Origin: Elainella sp. Prado103
GTDB taxonomy: Bacteria; Cyanobacteriota; Cyanobacteriia; Elainellales; Elainellaceae
DNA length: 55,054 nt
Direction of reading: 5' to 3'
Assembly (NCBI GenBank): GCA_025454395.1
Contig: JALOOM010000014.1
Location: 1-55,054, forward strand
Shown here piece by piece: positions 36,886 through 45,825 of this stretch. A model generated the notes under the pieces. The model worked only from the letters and a program-made list of their open reading frames with translations, had not been told where the DNA came from and did no database searches. How positions within the stretch are numbered: position 1 is the stretch's first letter; the number at the start of each line of letters is the position of its first letter. A program made the translations under genes and the position numbers.

Positions 36886-37512
36886 TTACCAAAGGCAACG
36901 ATAATTTTCACAGGTACAATTGCCATCGCGGCAAGCTTCTAGATCAGGGCTAGGAGAAGGACGAGAGGGAGGGCGTTGTGGCGTTGGGGTCTGGGGAGAA
37001 GGCAGCGGCAAAGGTTGTGGCGTTGGGGTCTGGGGAGAAGGCAGCGGCAACGGAGCAGACGGGCTCGGAGCGGGAGAGAAATCGGGATCAGGAGAATAAT
37101 CGGGACGAGGCGATCGATCGGGAGTGGGGGAGAGATTCGGGTTGGGAGGGTAATCGGGATTGGGAGAGAAGTCAGGACTGGGGGAATTGGGGCTAGGAGA
37201 AAAGTCAGGGCTAGGAGAGAAGTCAGGGCTAGGAGAAAAGTCAGGACTGGGGGAATTGGGGCTAGGAGAAAAGTCAGGATCGATCGAATAGTCGGGTTGA
37301 GGCGACTGAGGATCGATCAAGGGTTCCTCCAATCTTGTCCAGAGCCAATCTAATGAACAGACTCCTGGATTCGCTTCACAAGTACGGTTGACTGAAATGA
37401 CGAGTAAAGCCACTCCCCCCGCGATCAGCCACAAGCGCCACAAGCCAGATAGCCGGATACCCGTAAACAGCATGGCTAAGCCCATCACGATCGCGAGCAG
37501 CAGTACATCCAC
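36886..37512 (-). CDS. membrane-anchored proline-rich protein with Cys-rich tail, paralogue 3
   Basis: 208 residues. Two N-terminal helices (about 3-19 and 25-41) are followed by C45-x6-C52, an acidic segment, a rod of DFSPSP/NSPSP repeats and PLPLPSPQTPTPQ duplications (about 74-190), and the tail EACRDGNCTCENYRCLW with C194-x4-C199-x-C201-x4-C206. Layout and tail match paralogue 2. The DNA encoding the rod is repetitive (units of 12-18 bp and one of 39 bp near 36975-37050). Upstream of the other two genes on the same strand, it may head a small operon. Function unknown. Confidence 0.75.
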   Translation of the reverse strand: MDVLLLAIVMGLAMLFTGIRLSGLWRLWLIAGGVALLVISVNRTCEANPGVCSLDWLWTRLEEPLIDPQSPQPDYSIDPDFSPSPNSPSPDFSPSPDFSPSPDFSPSPNSPSPDFSPNPDYPPNPNLSPTPDRSPRPDYSPDPDFSPAPSPSAPLPLPSPQTPTPQPLPLPSPQTPTPQRPPSRPSPSPDLEACRDGNCTCENYRCLW

Positions 37513-37614
37513 TTCCGTTCTCCGCAGGACGCTTTCCCTAAATTTTAGACCTTAAATTTTAGACCTTAAGAGAAAAAGGGCCATATCCAGCTAGAGTGAG
37601 ATTCAAAACTGTGG

Positions 37615-37977
37615 CTAGGACTGCGGTAGCCAGCGAACTTGCTCACCTTGTCCCCAAAAGCCATCGTATTTTGTGACTTCGATATCACCATAAACCTGGG
37701 TCTGGCAAGCTAAGCGCCGATCCTGCGTGAGAGAATGAGGAGGCAACGATCGACGAGTCGTTTCCCGCCATTGGGGTGCAGAAACAGCCATTTCCAGGGG
37801 AACCGCACCGGCAGCAACGATTTGCACAGCGCAAGTCCCACAGGTACCAATCCCACGGCAGTTGATCCACTGCGATCGATCGTTGTGTAGTGCGATCCCT
37901 TGCTTCAGAAGCACTTGGCGTAAGTTTGCACCGGGTTCACAGGTGAAGATTTGTCCTTGGGCTTTGATTTGAGGCAT
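37615..37977 (-). CDS. [2Fe-2S] ferredoxin
   Basis: 120 residues. Beta-grasp start PQIKAQGQIFTCEPGANLRQVLL, cluster loop NCRGIGTCGTCAV (C-x5-C-x2-C) and the last ligand in RRLACQTQV. The C-x5-C spacing is closer to adrenodoxin or chlorosome-type ferredoxins than to the photosynthetic PetF type (C-x4-C-x2-C). A C-terminal tail with TKYDGFWGQGEQVRWLPQS is typical of a short cyanobacterial subgroup. The protein is cytoplasmic and its partner is unknown. The gene is divergent from cimA. Confidence 0.92.
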   Translation of the reverse strand: MPQIKAQGQIFTCEPGANLRQVLLKQGIALHNDRSQWINCRGIGTCGTCAVQIVAAGAVPLEMAVSAPQWRETTRRSLPPHSLTQDRRLACQTQVYGDIEVTKYDGFWGQGEQVRWLPQS

Positions 37978-38146
37978 GTCGAATGGTTCAGTTCCCTTGC
38001 TACGCTAGTCTTATCTTCTCAGTTTAATTTTCAGTTTAATTTTCTTGACACTCTTTTAGATTCAAACTTGGTTTGATAGAGTTCTGGCTGCTCTCTTATT
38101 CGTTTGGAAGTCCCCTTTGCAACCTCTGGTGATCGGATAAACCTCT

Positions 38147-39787
38147 ATGACCTCAGACCCTCGAACTGCCGCTAAACTGTGGATTTATGACACGACCCTG
38201 CGAGATGGGGCCCAGCGGGAAGGGCTTTCGCTCTCGTTGGAAGACAAATTACGGATTGCGCGGCAGCTCGATCGGCTCGGAATTCCGTTTATTGAAGGGG
38301 GCTGGCCGGGGGCGAATCCCAAGGATGTCCAGTTTTTCTGGCAGTTGCAAGAGGAACCGCTCACTCAGGCGGAAGTAGTGGCGTTTTGTTCAACCCGTCG
38401 GCCGGGGCGATCTGCCGCTGAAGATCCCTTGCTGCAAGATGTTTTAGCAGCCGGTACGCGCTGGATCACGCTGTTTGGCAAGTCTTGGGATTTACATGTG
38501 ACCGATGGGTTGCAAACCACCCTGACCGAAAATTTAGCCATGATTGAAGAAACGATCGCCTTTTTCCGTAGCCAGGATCGGCGAGTAATTTATGATGCCG
38601 AACATTGGTTTGATGGTTACAAACATAATCCTGACTATGCCCTAAAAACCCTGGAGGCAGCGATTAAAGGGGGGGCAGAATGGTTGGTATTATGTGATAC
38701 GAATGGTGGCACATTGCCCCCTGAAATTGCTGAAATTGTTCGCATGGTGATGGCTGATGTCGATCGGCAACTAACCCCTATCTCGCCGCAGATTGGCATT
38801 CATACCCACAATGATTCGGGAACGGCCGTAGCAAATGCATTGGCAGCCGTCATGGAAGGAGCCCGCATGGTGCAGGGGACGATTAACGGCTATGGAGAGC
38901 GTTGCGGCAATGCCAACCTCTGCACGCTGATTCCCAACCTGCAATTGAAGTTGGGCTACGATTGTGTGGCACCAGCTCAGCTAGCCCAATTATCTGAGTC
39001 GAGTCGTTTAATTAGCGAAGTGGTGAACCTGGCTCCAGACGATCATGCTCCGTTTGTGGGCTTGTCTGCTTTTGCCCATAAAGGTGGGATCCATGTCAGT
39101 GCAGTGGAGCGCAATCCCCTCACCTACGAACATATTCAACCTGAATTGATTGGAAACATGCGGCGAATTGTAATTTCCGATCAGGCAGGGTTGAGTAATG
39201 TGCTGGCGAAGGCTCGGAGCTTTGGCATCGATCTAGATAAGCAGGATCCCGCTTGTCGGCAAATCTTACAGCATCTCAAAACTTTGGAAAATCAGGGCTA
39301 CCAATTTGAGGCGGCTGAAGCCAGCTTTGAACTGTTGATGCGAGAAGCTCTAGGTCAACGTCAGCAATTTTTTGCGATCAAAGATTTTCACGTTTATTGC
39401 GATATGTTAGGAGACCTGCAACGGCAGGGCAGTCAAGCGGTAGCCACCATCAAAGTGACAGTGAATGGTAAGGATATTTTGGAAGCGGCAGAAGGTAACG
39501 GCCCAGTTTCCGCCCTAGATGCGGCCCTTCGCAAAGCCTTAGTGAGTGTTTATCCACAAATTGCCAACTTCTACCTGACTGATTACAAAGTGCGCATCTT
39601 AGACGGTACCGCCGGAACTTCTGCCAAAACTCGTGTGTTGATCGAATCCAGTAACGGTCATCAGCGTTGGACAACGGTGGGCGTATCCTGCAATATCATC
39701 GAAGCATCCTACCAGGCAGTGGTAGAAGGACTGGAATATGGGCTCATGCTCCAAAATCAAGCCAAAACCGCTCTGACTTCTAGCTAA
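38147..39787 (+). CDS. cimA: citramalate synthase
   Basis: 546 residues. Condenses pyruvate and acetyl-CoA to (R)-citramalate, giving isoleucine without threonine. The N-terminal TIM barrel has LWIYDTTLRDGAQREGLSLSLEDKL (metal and catalytic Arg-Asp), FIEGGWPGANPKD, WLVLCDTNGGTLP, IGIHTHNDSGTAVANALAAV (metal His pair) and GTINGYGERCGNANL. A LeuA-type dimer regulatory domain (about 410-535: VYCDMLGDLQRQG, YKVRILDGTAGTSAKTRVLIESSNG) follows. GGWPG and the linker length distinguish it from LeuA and NifV. It stands alone, divergent from a ferredoxin gene. Confidence 0.94.
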   Translation: MTSDPRTAAKLWIYDTTLRDGAQREGLSLSLEDKLRIARQLDRLGIPFIEGGWPGANPKDVQFFWQLQEEPLTQAEVVAFCSTRRPGRSAAEDPLLQDVLAAGTRWITLFGKSWDLHVTDGLQTTLTENLAMIEETIAFFRSQDRRVIYDAEHWFDGYKHNPDYALKTLEAAIKGGAEWLVLCDTNGGTLPPEIAEIVRMVMADVDRQLTPISPQIGIHTHNDSGTAVANALAAVMEGARMVQGTINGYGERCGNANLCTLIPNLQLKLGYDCVAPAQLAQLSESSRLISEVVNLAPDDHAPFVGLSAFAHKGGIHVSAVERNPLTYEHIQPELIGNMRRIVISDQAGLSNVLAKARSFGIDLDKQDPACRQILQHLKTLENQGYQFEAAEASFELLMREALGQRQQFFAIKDFHVYCDMLGDLQRQGSQAVATIKVTVNGKDILEAAEGNGPVSALDAALRKALVSVYPQIANFYLTDYKVRILDGTAGTSAKTRVLIESSNGHQRWTTVGVSCNIIEASYQAVVEGLEYGLMLQNQAKTALTSS

Positions 39788-40020
39788 GTTCGGAGAGCTA
39801 AGTTCGAACCAGTCTGACTTCTCGGTAAGTTTGGACGAGTAGGCAAGCAAGCGGGGCAAGCGGGGCGAGGCTGAAAAAGTTTGTAGCGATCGAGGATTAA
39901 CCTCCTTCAAGGGGGTGAATTTTGTTGATTCCAGGTTGCCTCTGAGGAGTGAGGGCTAAAGTGGTCTGGCTCTCTAAGCTGTTGTTCGTACACCTCTTTT
40001 GTCGATCGAGGAACTTGAGA

Positions 40021-40722
40021 ATGACGAGCCGACACGCGAACAAGGGCAAGCAGGGATTCGCCTCCATGGATGACGAAAAGCAACGGGAAATTGCCAGCAA
40101 AGGCGGACGCACTAAACACAAAGGTGAGCCGCCTGAGGATCAAGCCACCGATGCTGATCGTCGCCAAGACAGCGAAGATGACGAGGATGATCAAGACGAT
40201 GAGGCAGGGAATAATCGTCGAGCTAATAAAGGCAAGCAGGGTTTTGCTTCCATGGATCCAGAAAAACAGCGAGAGATCGCCAGCAAAGGCGGCCGATCGA
40301 GTCACCGGGGCGACAGTGATGAAGGGTCTGATGAAGAGTTCGATGAAGAGGAGGATAGCTCAGAGGTCGAAGCGTTTGATGAAGGTGAAGAACTGGATGA
40401 GTTGCTGAACCTGCTCCAGGAGTCTGAATTGGCTGACCTCGATCCGCAAGAAGGAATTGAACTGATCGATGAATGGTATGACATTGTCAATGATTCAGGC
40501 GATACGGAGCTGAAAGAAGTTGCAAAAGGGCTAAAACAACTGAAGAAAGTTCTCTCTGCCAGCAAATCTAAACCGGCTGATATTGCTGAAGCCCTGTCAC
40601 AGCTAGGCGAACAAACCGATGAATATGCAAATCAGGCTCCGAGAGGTTACAAAACTAAACTGCATCAGCTCGGTAAGTCCTTGAATCAAGCGGGGCGATC
40701 GCTGGAGCAAGACGCAGAATAA
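40021..40722 (+). CDS. acidic KGG-repeat protein
   Basis: 233 residues from ATG 40021, which has GAGGAACTTGAG upstream; a longer in-frame extension lacks support. Two nearly identical stress-type KGG motifs, NKGKQGFASMDxEKQREIASKGGR, lie at about 7-30 and 67-90. They are separated by an acidic Asp/Glu linker and followed by a longer acidic stretch, then a helical C-terminal domain (GIELIDEWYDIVNDSG, VAKGLKQLKKVL, LSQLGEQTDEYANQAP). KGG motifs are known from general-stress proteins such as GsiB. The C-terminal domain is not recognised. A highly charged, probably hydrophilic and partly disordered cytoplasmic protein; a desiccation or osmotic role is an inference. Confidence 0.8.
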   Translation: MTSRHANKGKQGFASMDDEKQREIASKGGRTKHKGEPPEDQATDADRRQDSEDDEDDQDDEAGNNRRANKGKQGFASMDPEKQREIASKGGRSSHRGDSDEGSDEEFDEEEDSSEVEAFDEGEELDELLNLLQESELADLDPQEGIELIDEWYDIVNDSGDTELKEVAKGLKQLKKVLSASKSKPADIAEALSQLGEQTDEYANQAPRGYKTKLHQLGKSLNQAGRSLEQDAE

Positions 40723-41115
40723 TCTAGTCCAGTGTGACTGAGTTAAATCGGGTTTTTGATCAAATTGAACCCGCTTCAAACTGAACCCGCTTCAAACTAA
40801 ACTCCCTTCCCCTTCAACGGCTTGTCTCAAGCGATCGATCGTAGGGCTCCTCTGCCCAGCGGTCTTCCCACCGATAAGCCATTGAGGGGGAAAATTGTAG
40901 GGATTGATTGGTTTATCCGTACTATGGGTTTACTCGTACTATGGGTTTTACCCGTACTATGGGTTTACTCGTATATTTATCTTCAAGCCTTTCACCAAAT
41001 CCCACGGAAGCCTCAAAGGTGCCAAATGTATCAAGCTTGTGACGTTCAGTTGACACCTTTCAGTCTCTGTTCTTTACTATTGGGGAAAAGTTTTTTGTTT
41101 TAAGGGAAGGTAAAC
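40723..41115. other. 393-bp intergenic region with short duplications
   Basis: Contains a TGAACCCGCTTCAAAC duplication (40766-40797) and three copies of CGTACTATGGGTTTA (40918-40973). A 93-codon frame at 40822-41103 overlaps these repeats and looks spurious. The end carries the ribosome-binding site AAGGGAAGGTAA of the next gene. Confidence 0.55.
40918..40973. repeat. 18-bp intergenic tandem repeat
   Basis: Three copies of CGTACTATGGGTTTAC with small length differences. Confidence 0.85.
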
Positions 41116-41481
41116 ATGGAAGGCATCTTAGGGTTTGTGATTACCGCAGTTGTGACGGCAATCAGTCTATTAATCATTTCTTACATTCCTTTCCTAGGTA
41201 TTGAAGTTGACAGTCCTGGCAAAGCGCTGATTTCAGGAGCTGTGTTTGGCTTGCTAAATGCCTTCCTCAGACCAATCCTGGCGTTTTTCGGCGCGCCCAT
41301 TACTTTCATTACTTTTGGCTTATTTGCGATCATCATTAACGCAATCATTTTTGGACTCACGGCAAAACTCGTTGAAGGATTTCGTCTCCGTAGCGTCCTC
41401 AGCGCAATTTTGGGCGCGATCGTTCTCGGCTTTGTGAATGGTATTTTATTTTCGCTATTGGGTCAGTTGGGAATTGCTTAG
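41116..41481 (+). CDS. four-helix membrane protein, phage-holin superfamily IV type
   Basis: 121 residues, four hydrophobic helices: FVITAVVTAISLLIISYIPF, ALISGAVFGLLNAFLRPILAFF, ITFITFGLFAIIINAIIFGL and AILGAIVLGFVNGILFSLLG. NAFLRPIL and the following FGAPITFITFGLFAIIINA are the family signature. Despite the name, chromosomal members in cyanobacteria and mycobacteria are not prophage genes; their role is unknown. A good ribosome-binding site precedes ATG 41116. No other phage gene is nearby. Confidence 0.88.
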   Translation: MEGILGFVITAVVTAISLLIISYIPFLGIEVDSPGKALISGAVFGLLNAFLRPILAFFGAPITFITFGLFAIIINAIIFGLTAKLVEGFRLRSVLSAILGAIVLGFVNGILFSLLGQLGIA

Positions 41482-41560
41482 ATTCTGTCCGAACTGGTCG
41501 CGACCCCCGGAGCCGATTCTGCTCAAGAACCTATCCCAAATGCAAAGTATCATGGGCAAT

Positions 41561-44500
41561 CTAAAGTGTCATGGGTGCAATCGGCTCAATATCTGGATCA
41601 TGACCGCCAATCTGGGTAGTTCGTAAGACCCAGACCGTAGCATTGTGCTTTAAAAATACGCGCACGATTCGATCGCTGGCTAATCGCGGCAACAAAGTTC
41701 GCCAGCTACCGAGCCCAACGCGGAGATTCCGGAGAGGCGCATCCTCTAACATACTCCCCAAGTTAAATTCATTATTCTCCCAGTCTGATCGGGGTTCACC
41801 CAAGGGTTGCAGTTCTCGTTTGAGGGATCGGTTGAGTTGGGCCAGTTGCCGGATATAACTCACTGGATTGCCAGGGTCGGCAGAGGGCTGAGTTTGGCAA
41901 TAAACCCGGAATGCCTGCTGAAGCTGGCGAATACTGGCAAAGAGGGCTTGATTGGAATCTTGAGAACAGTTATTAGCTGGCCCAACGTAGGTACCCCCTG
42001 TGCCGTCACCAATCCGATAGCGAGCGGTCATGGCTTGCAATTGCATGATCATGATATCCAGCGCCGAAAAGGGCATGTCTGGAATATTCAACGGTTGCGT
42101 GAAGGAGTCTAACTTGATCAAAATATCGCAAACCGGACGAACTCCTACCCAGCCGAACTGTCGATCGCCCATATAACGCGACCAATGAAAGGTTCCGGCA
42201 ATGATCCCGTCTGTGTTATGTGTATATACCTGGTAATATTGAATATCAAAACGCAGCTCCTGCGCCAATGGATCCTGAACCACTTCAGCAACTCCATAAG
42301 CGAAATGACCAAAAAAGAGTGGAGTTGCTGCTGCCGGTTCCTTCTTATTGCCACCAATTCCGCCGTAGACATGTAGCACTAAGGCCCGATCGCCGATTTG
42401 CCACTGATCAATCGTGGTTTGAATTGGTTGATCGGTAGGGCTGAGCAGCACGGAGCTAATTTTGCCTTTTTGAGCAGCAATGTTGCCCCAAGCCTCTTGA
42501 CGAATATAACGGTAGGCTGCCTTTCGTCCGAAAATAACGCGATCGGGCTGGAGCCGCAATAAAGCCCGAGGAGCCAATGCCTGAACCACAAACTGTCCGG
42601 TTTGATCAGGAGCACCATAAATGAACCAGCCCGTTTCGTTGAGGTTCGATCGCTCAATTTGGCATGTTGTTGAAGGAAAGCAGCCGGTTTGGTCGGCAAC
42701 CACAGGGGGCAGGCGGACGATTTCAATCAGCCCATCAAATTGGCGAGATTGCGGATTAAAATGAACCACTTCGAAACGATCGGACAATTGATCGGACAAT
42801 TGATCGGACAATTGATCAGCTTCCATGGGTTGAGTCGCAGGATCAGAGCTGACTTGGGAGCCGATCGGACGACGGAACTGGACTAAGCCATAGTAGCGAC
42901 CCGTAATTTGGACGGGCTGAGCCGCAATTTTTAAACTCACGGTAGGTAAATGGGAAGCGATCGGCTCGTCCCGCACCACCACTGTGCCTGTCAGCATGAC
43001 AATTATGTCATCCGTAGGATGGGCACCGGCCAGTGATTCTAAGGGGCCAACAAACTGCCAGTGGTTCAACCGCTCTGGATGAATCAGCCCACCATAATCA
43101 CTGGTATATTCAGCATGAACACTAAAATGAACATCATGAGTAACGGCTCGCACAATACTTTTAATTAAGGGATGCTCTTGCCAGCGTAATTTAACAACCT
43201 GTCCCACCAAATGTTTGTATTCTTCCGGTGTATGATGAACTTCAAACAAAATACCGCGCAGTTTGGATCGATCGCGATAGTGGGGCAAAATCAACCGCCC
43301 CATCCAGGTACCGATCGGCTGATACCACTGGTTATCTACTGTTGAATGGATTGGATAATAGTCTGGATAATTAAAAGCTGCTTGTTGATAAAGCTCGTAG
43401 TTGCTGGGTTGGCGGGCTTGTCGCTGTTCGGGGGTGAGTAATTCTCCCTCAACAATACGGGCAATATAGTCGATCGTCTGGTGCAAGTGACTACGACCAT
43501 CCGGTAAATAAGCTTGCGGATCGAGTAAGCCCCCTGGCACTTGATGCCCTACCGGCCCCAGAGAAACAATGCTGATTTTGCCCAGCCGTTTAGCTCGGTT
43601 CCAAAATGAAAGCGGCAGCAACTTCCAGCGTCCTGGAAACATGATTGGTCCAAGCTTCTCGACAGAGTCTTGTTCGCCCACCAAATGGTAAAGGTGCTCC
43701 AGTTTCAGGATATTGCAATTGCCACTGATGACTCCCCCTAACGAGATTACGCTAATTGGGGCATCGATCGCTCGGCGTAAAAAAGGTGCTGCTGCTGTTG
43801 CCATTTGCCCGCCACCACTGTAGCCAATCAATGTAATGGGAATACCGCTATTGGCTCGATAGCCATTTTTAATTAATGAATTATACATAATTTGGGCAAT
43901 GCCGCGATTATATAACGGGCCATAGCGTCGATCGGCAGAAACTGAGACGATTAGAATATTGCGAATATTGACGATCAGCCCTAATAAACTGGTCGGATTG
44001 GCAAACCGCAATCGATCGGCCAAGCGCCAAAGGAAGGCTAAAGGACGGTCTTCACTCAGGGGATTGTTTAGCACTGAATAAACCATCAATCCTCGAATAA
44101 TGGCAATATTATCGGGTAACGTTACAGCTAAAGCATCTAGGAAATCTTCAATATCGGGCAAATATTCTGCACTGGATTGGGAGATGCCATCCAGGTAAAT
44201 CACATAGCGATCGACCTGTTTTAGGTCAATATCTTCTGCTAAAGTTCCCACATTCACAGTGGTATTAACTTCATCGTTATACCAACCGGCCCACCAACCC
44301 AAGGTTTCTAGGGGCGCAATTAAGCCCGCCACTGCGACCGCAACGATACCAATCCAGAGCAAATCGAAAGTCAATTTCAACAAACGAGGCAAATTTTCGT
44401 GCCAGCTAAACAGGCTGTTGCGAACGGGTTCTAGCAAGAGGGCAATCAGATAGGACAGAACCAGCATTCCGATCAAACCTAGCAACAGAAAGATACGGTT

Positions 44501-45310
44501 TGGATCGGGGGGTTGCTCGTTCGCATTGACGACAACGGTGCTACCAGTCGGCGTTTCGGGTAAGGTAAAAGCAGCTTCGATGCGTCGTCGGGCAGACTGA
44601 ATCAGTTGTTGTGCCTCTGGCAAGATCGCTCGGGAACTCTCTAGCATTGCTCTAGAGGGGGACTGCTCCACGACCCGCACTGCATCGGCCAGATACGATC
44701 GAAAATATTCACTCCGACTGACCAACTCTACCCCTGCTACCGTGTTTGCAACCCACCGTCCCAAGTTGGCGATCGGTTGTCCGATCGTCTGTTGCAGAAA
44801 TTGCAGCACTACCCAGCCAAAGGCGACATAGCCAAATGAACTGGCCAGTGAAACTTCTGTGATCGTTGCAAAACCCACGACCATAGACAACAAATGCCAG
44901 ACTGATAGAAACGATAACAACGGCACACCAAGATACGGTAGCGCACTCAGCCAGCTAAATAATAATGGGGTGTAGCTTAACCCTAGTACGATCGTTAAAG
45001 TGCTAAGTGAGATATGAACCGACCAAGGAACCAGACAAATTAACCAGGTGCTAAAAACTAAAAAAAGATATCCGAAGGTGTATAAAATTGCATTGATTAG
45101 AAGACTAAAAATAAACCGAATTGGTTTAACTTCGTTAATAAATAGAATGATTGCCTGTCCGATCGATAAGGATAATCCGGCTAATAGCACCGTCAGGAGG
45201 GCAAAAAACAGTCCATCTGGCAGGAGAGCAATTTGCTGAAATGCTTCAGGATTCAAGCCAAAAACGCCGGAGACGAGTTCTTGAAACGAATCAAAATCGG
45301 GATTAAGCAT
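41561..45310 (-). CDS. giant membrane alpha/beta hydrolase with a second candidate catalytic region
   Basis: 1249 residues. The N-terminal 180 residues contain about six helices, and two more lie at about 273-291 and 315-335. A lipase-like domain spans about 365-620, with VIYLDGISQSSAEYLPDIEDF at its start, the nucleophile elbow LIGYSGGGQMA (S498) and GPVGHQVPGGLL (H589 as candidate). The middle (about 650-980) has beta-rich stretches and a DQLS tandem from a 12-bp repeat. Near the end, FFGHFAYGVAEV (H1002) and GPANNCSQDSNQAL (C1115) resemble the His-then-Cys order of permuted NlpC/P60-like enzymes; this is speculation. No named family was recognised. It is a single-gene unit, convergent with the holin-like gene. 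Confidence 0.7.
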   Translation of the reverse strand: MLNPDFDSFQELVSGVFGLNPEAFQQIALLPDGLFFALLTVLLAGLSLSIGQAIILFINEVKPIRFIFSLLINAILYTFGYLFLVFSTWLICLVPWSVHISLSTLTIVLGLSYTPLLFSWLSALPYLGVPLLSFLSVWHLLSMVVGFATITEVSLASSFGYVAFGWVVLQFLQQTIGQPIANLGRWVANTVAGVELVSRSEYFRSYLADAVRVVEQSPSRAMLESSRAILPEAQQLIQSARRRIEAAFTLPETPTGSTVVVNANEQPPDPNRIFLLLGLIGMLVLSYLIALLLEPVRNSLFSWHENLPRLLKLTFDLLWIGIVAVAVAGLIAPLETLGWWAGWYNDEVNTTVNVGTLAEDIDLKQVDRYVIYLDGISQSSAEYLPDIEDFLDALAVTLPDNIAIIRGLMVYSVLNNPLSEDRPLAFLWRLADRLRFANPTSLLGLIVNIRNILIVSVSADRRYGPLYNRGIAQIMYNSLIKNGYRANSGIPITLIGYSGGGQMATAAAPFLRRAIDAPISVISLGGVISGNCNILKLEHLYHLVGEQDSVEKLGPIMFPGRWKLLPLSFWNRAKRLGKISIVSLGPVGHQVPGGLLDPQAYLPDGRSHLHQTIDYIARIVEGELLTPEQRQARQPSNYELYQQAAFNYPDYYPIHSTVDNQWYQPIGTWMGRLILPHYRDRSKLRGILFEVHHTPEEYKHLVGQVVKLRWQEHPLIKSIVRAVTHDVHFSVHAEYTSDYGGLIHPERLNHWQFVGPLESLAGAHPTDDIIVMLTGTVVVRDEPIASHLPTVSLKIAAQPVQITGRYYGLVQFRRPIGSQVSSDPATQPMEADQLSDQLSDQLSDRFEVVHFNPQSRQFDGLIEIVRLPPVVADQTGCFPSTTCQIERSNLNETGWFIYGAPDQTGQFVVQALAPRALLRLQPDRVIFGRKAAYRYIRQEAWGNIAAQKGKISSVLLSPTDQPIQTTIDQWQIGDRALVLHVYGGIGGNKKEPAAATPLFFGHFAYGVAEVVQDPLAQELRFDIQYYQVYTHNTDGIIAGTFHWSRYMGDRQFGWVGVRPVCDILIKLDSFTQPLNIPDMPFSALDIMIMQLQAMTARYRIGDGTGGTYVGPANNCSQDSNQALFASIRQLQQAFRVYCQTQPSADPGNPVSYIRQLAQLNRSLKRELQPLGEPRSDWENNEFNLGSMLEDAPLRNLRVGLGSWRTLLPRLASDRIVRVFLKHNATVWVLRTTQIGGHDPDIEPIAPMTL
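42777..42813. repeat. 12-bp coding repeat in the giant hydrolase
   Basis: Unit GATCGGACAATT in three tandem copies, encoding QLSD on the minus strand. Confidence 0.9.
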
Positions 45311-45560
45311 GAGACAAACAAGCAGGGTGAACTGGCTGATTTTCTAAACAGGCTCATTTTAAGGTGTGGTTAGTGAACTTGGGCCGAGCTACCCTAGAGC
45401 AAGTTATTGGAAATGACATGGATTTTAGTAGGAATAAATATAAATAAAACTTTGCTTATATAAAGAAATCATAGATTCAACTAATAAAATGCAGTGAATG
45501 GGTGGTTGGTCTGCTTCTGCTGAATAGAATCATGGTTCGCTGGAACGGGCACTCGCTAAC

Positions 45561-45619
45561 TCGCTAGACAGAACTTGCTAGACCAGAACTCGCTAGACGG
45601 AACTTGCTAGACCAGAACT
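45561..45619. repeat. about 15-bp alternating tandem repeat
   Basis: Units CGCTAGACAGAACTT and GCTAGACCAGAACT alternate, about four copies in all. Confidence 0.8.
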
Positions 45620-45685
45620 TAAAGCCGTCACCTGCTCTATCATCTGGCAAAAAATACTCGATCGACTAAATCGATCTGGTCAATT

Positions 45686-45708
45686 TTAGTTATTATTACT
45701 ATAATTAA
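45686..45708. promoter_or_regulatory. inverted repeat, candidate NrtR operator for the NAD cluster
   Basis: TTAGTTAT (45686-45693) and ATAATTAA (45701-45708) are inverted with one mismatch and a seven-base spacer. Placement upstream of pncB would suit control by the NrtR-type regulator encoded in the cluster. The match to a known NrtR consensus is not established. Confidence 0.3.
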
Positions 45709-45732
45709 GAAGATTTGCTTGATGCTGGCTGG

Positions 45733-45790
45733 GCTTCCAGATCCCTGAGCTTCCAGATCCGGGGCTTCCAGATCCGGGGCTTCCAGATCC
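45733..45790. repeat. 15-bp tandem repeat upstream of pncB
   Basis: Unit GCTTCCAGATCCGGG in two good copies flanked by partial ones. Confidence 0.9.
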
Positions 45791-45825
45791 ATCAGAGCGA
45801 TTGCAAGCGCCTTCACTCTTGTGCC

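Larger units (their letters stand above)
45311..45825. other. 515-bp divergent region before pncB with repeats and a possible operator
   Basis: Divergent from the giant hydrolase. Contains AT-rich sequence with TATATAAAG near 45455, alternating TCGCTAGAC/TTGCTAGAC repeats (45561-45619), an inverted repeat at 45686-45708 and a 15-bp array (45733-45790). No gene is seen; frames upstream of ATG 45826 are repeat-derived. Confidence 0.6.

Noticed and set aside
40822-41103. 93-residue hydrophobic reading frame
   Set aside because: It is built largely from the CGTACTATGGGTTTA repeat, has no ribosome-binding site and overlaps the leader of the next gene.
41116-41481. prophage based on the holin-like gene
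   Set aside because: The family is chromosomal in many bacteria and no other phage gene is in the window.
45715-45825. N-terminal extension of pncB
   Set aside because: It is encoded by the GCTTCCAGATCCGGG repeat and lacks family similarity; ATG 45826 fits the family N-terminus.
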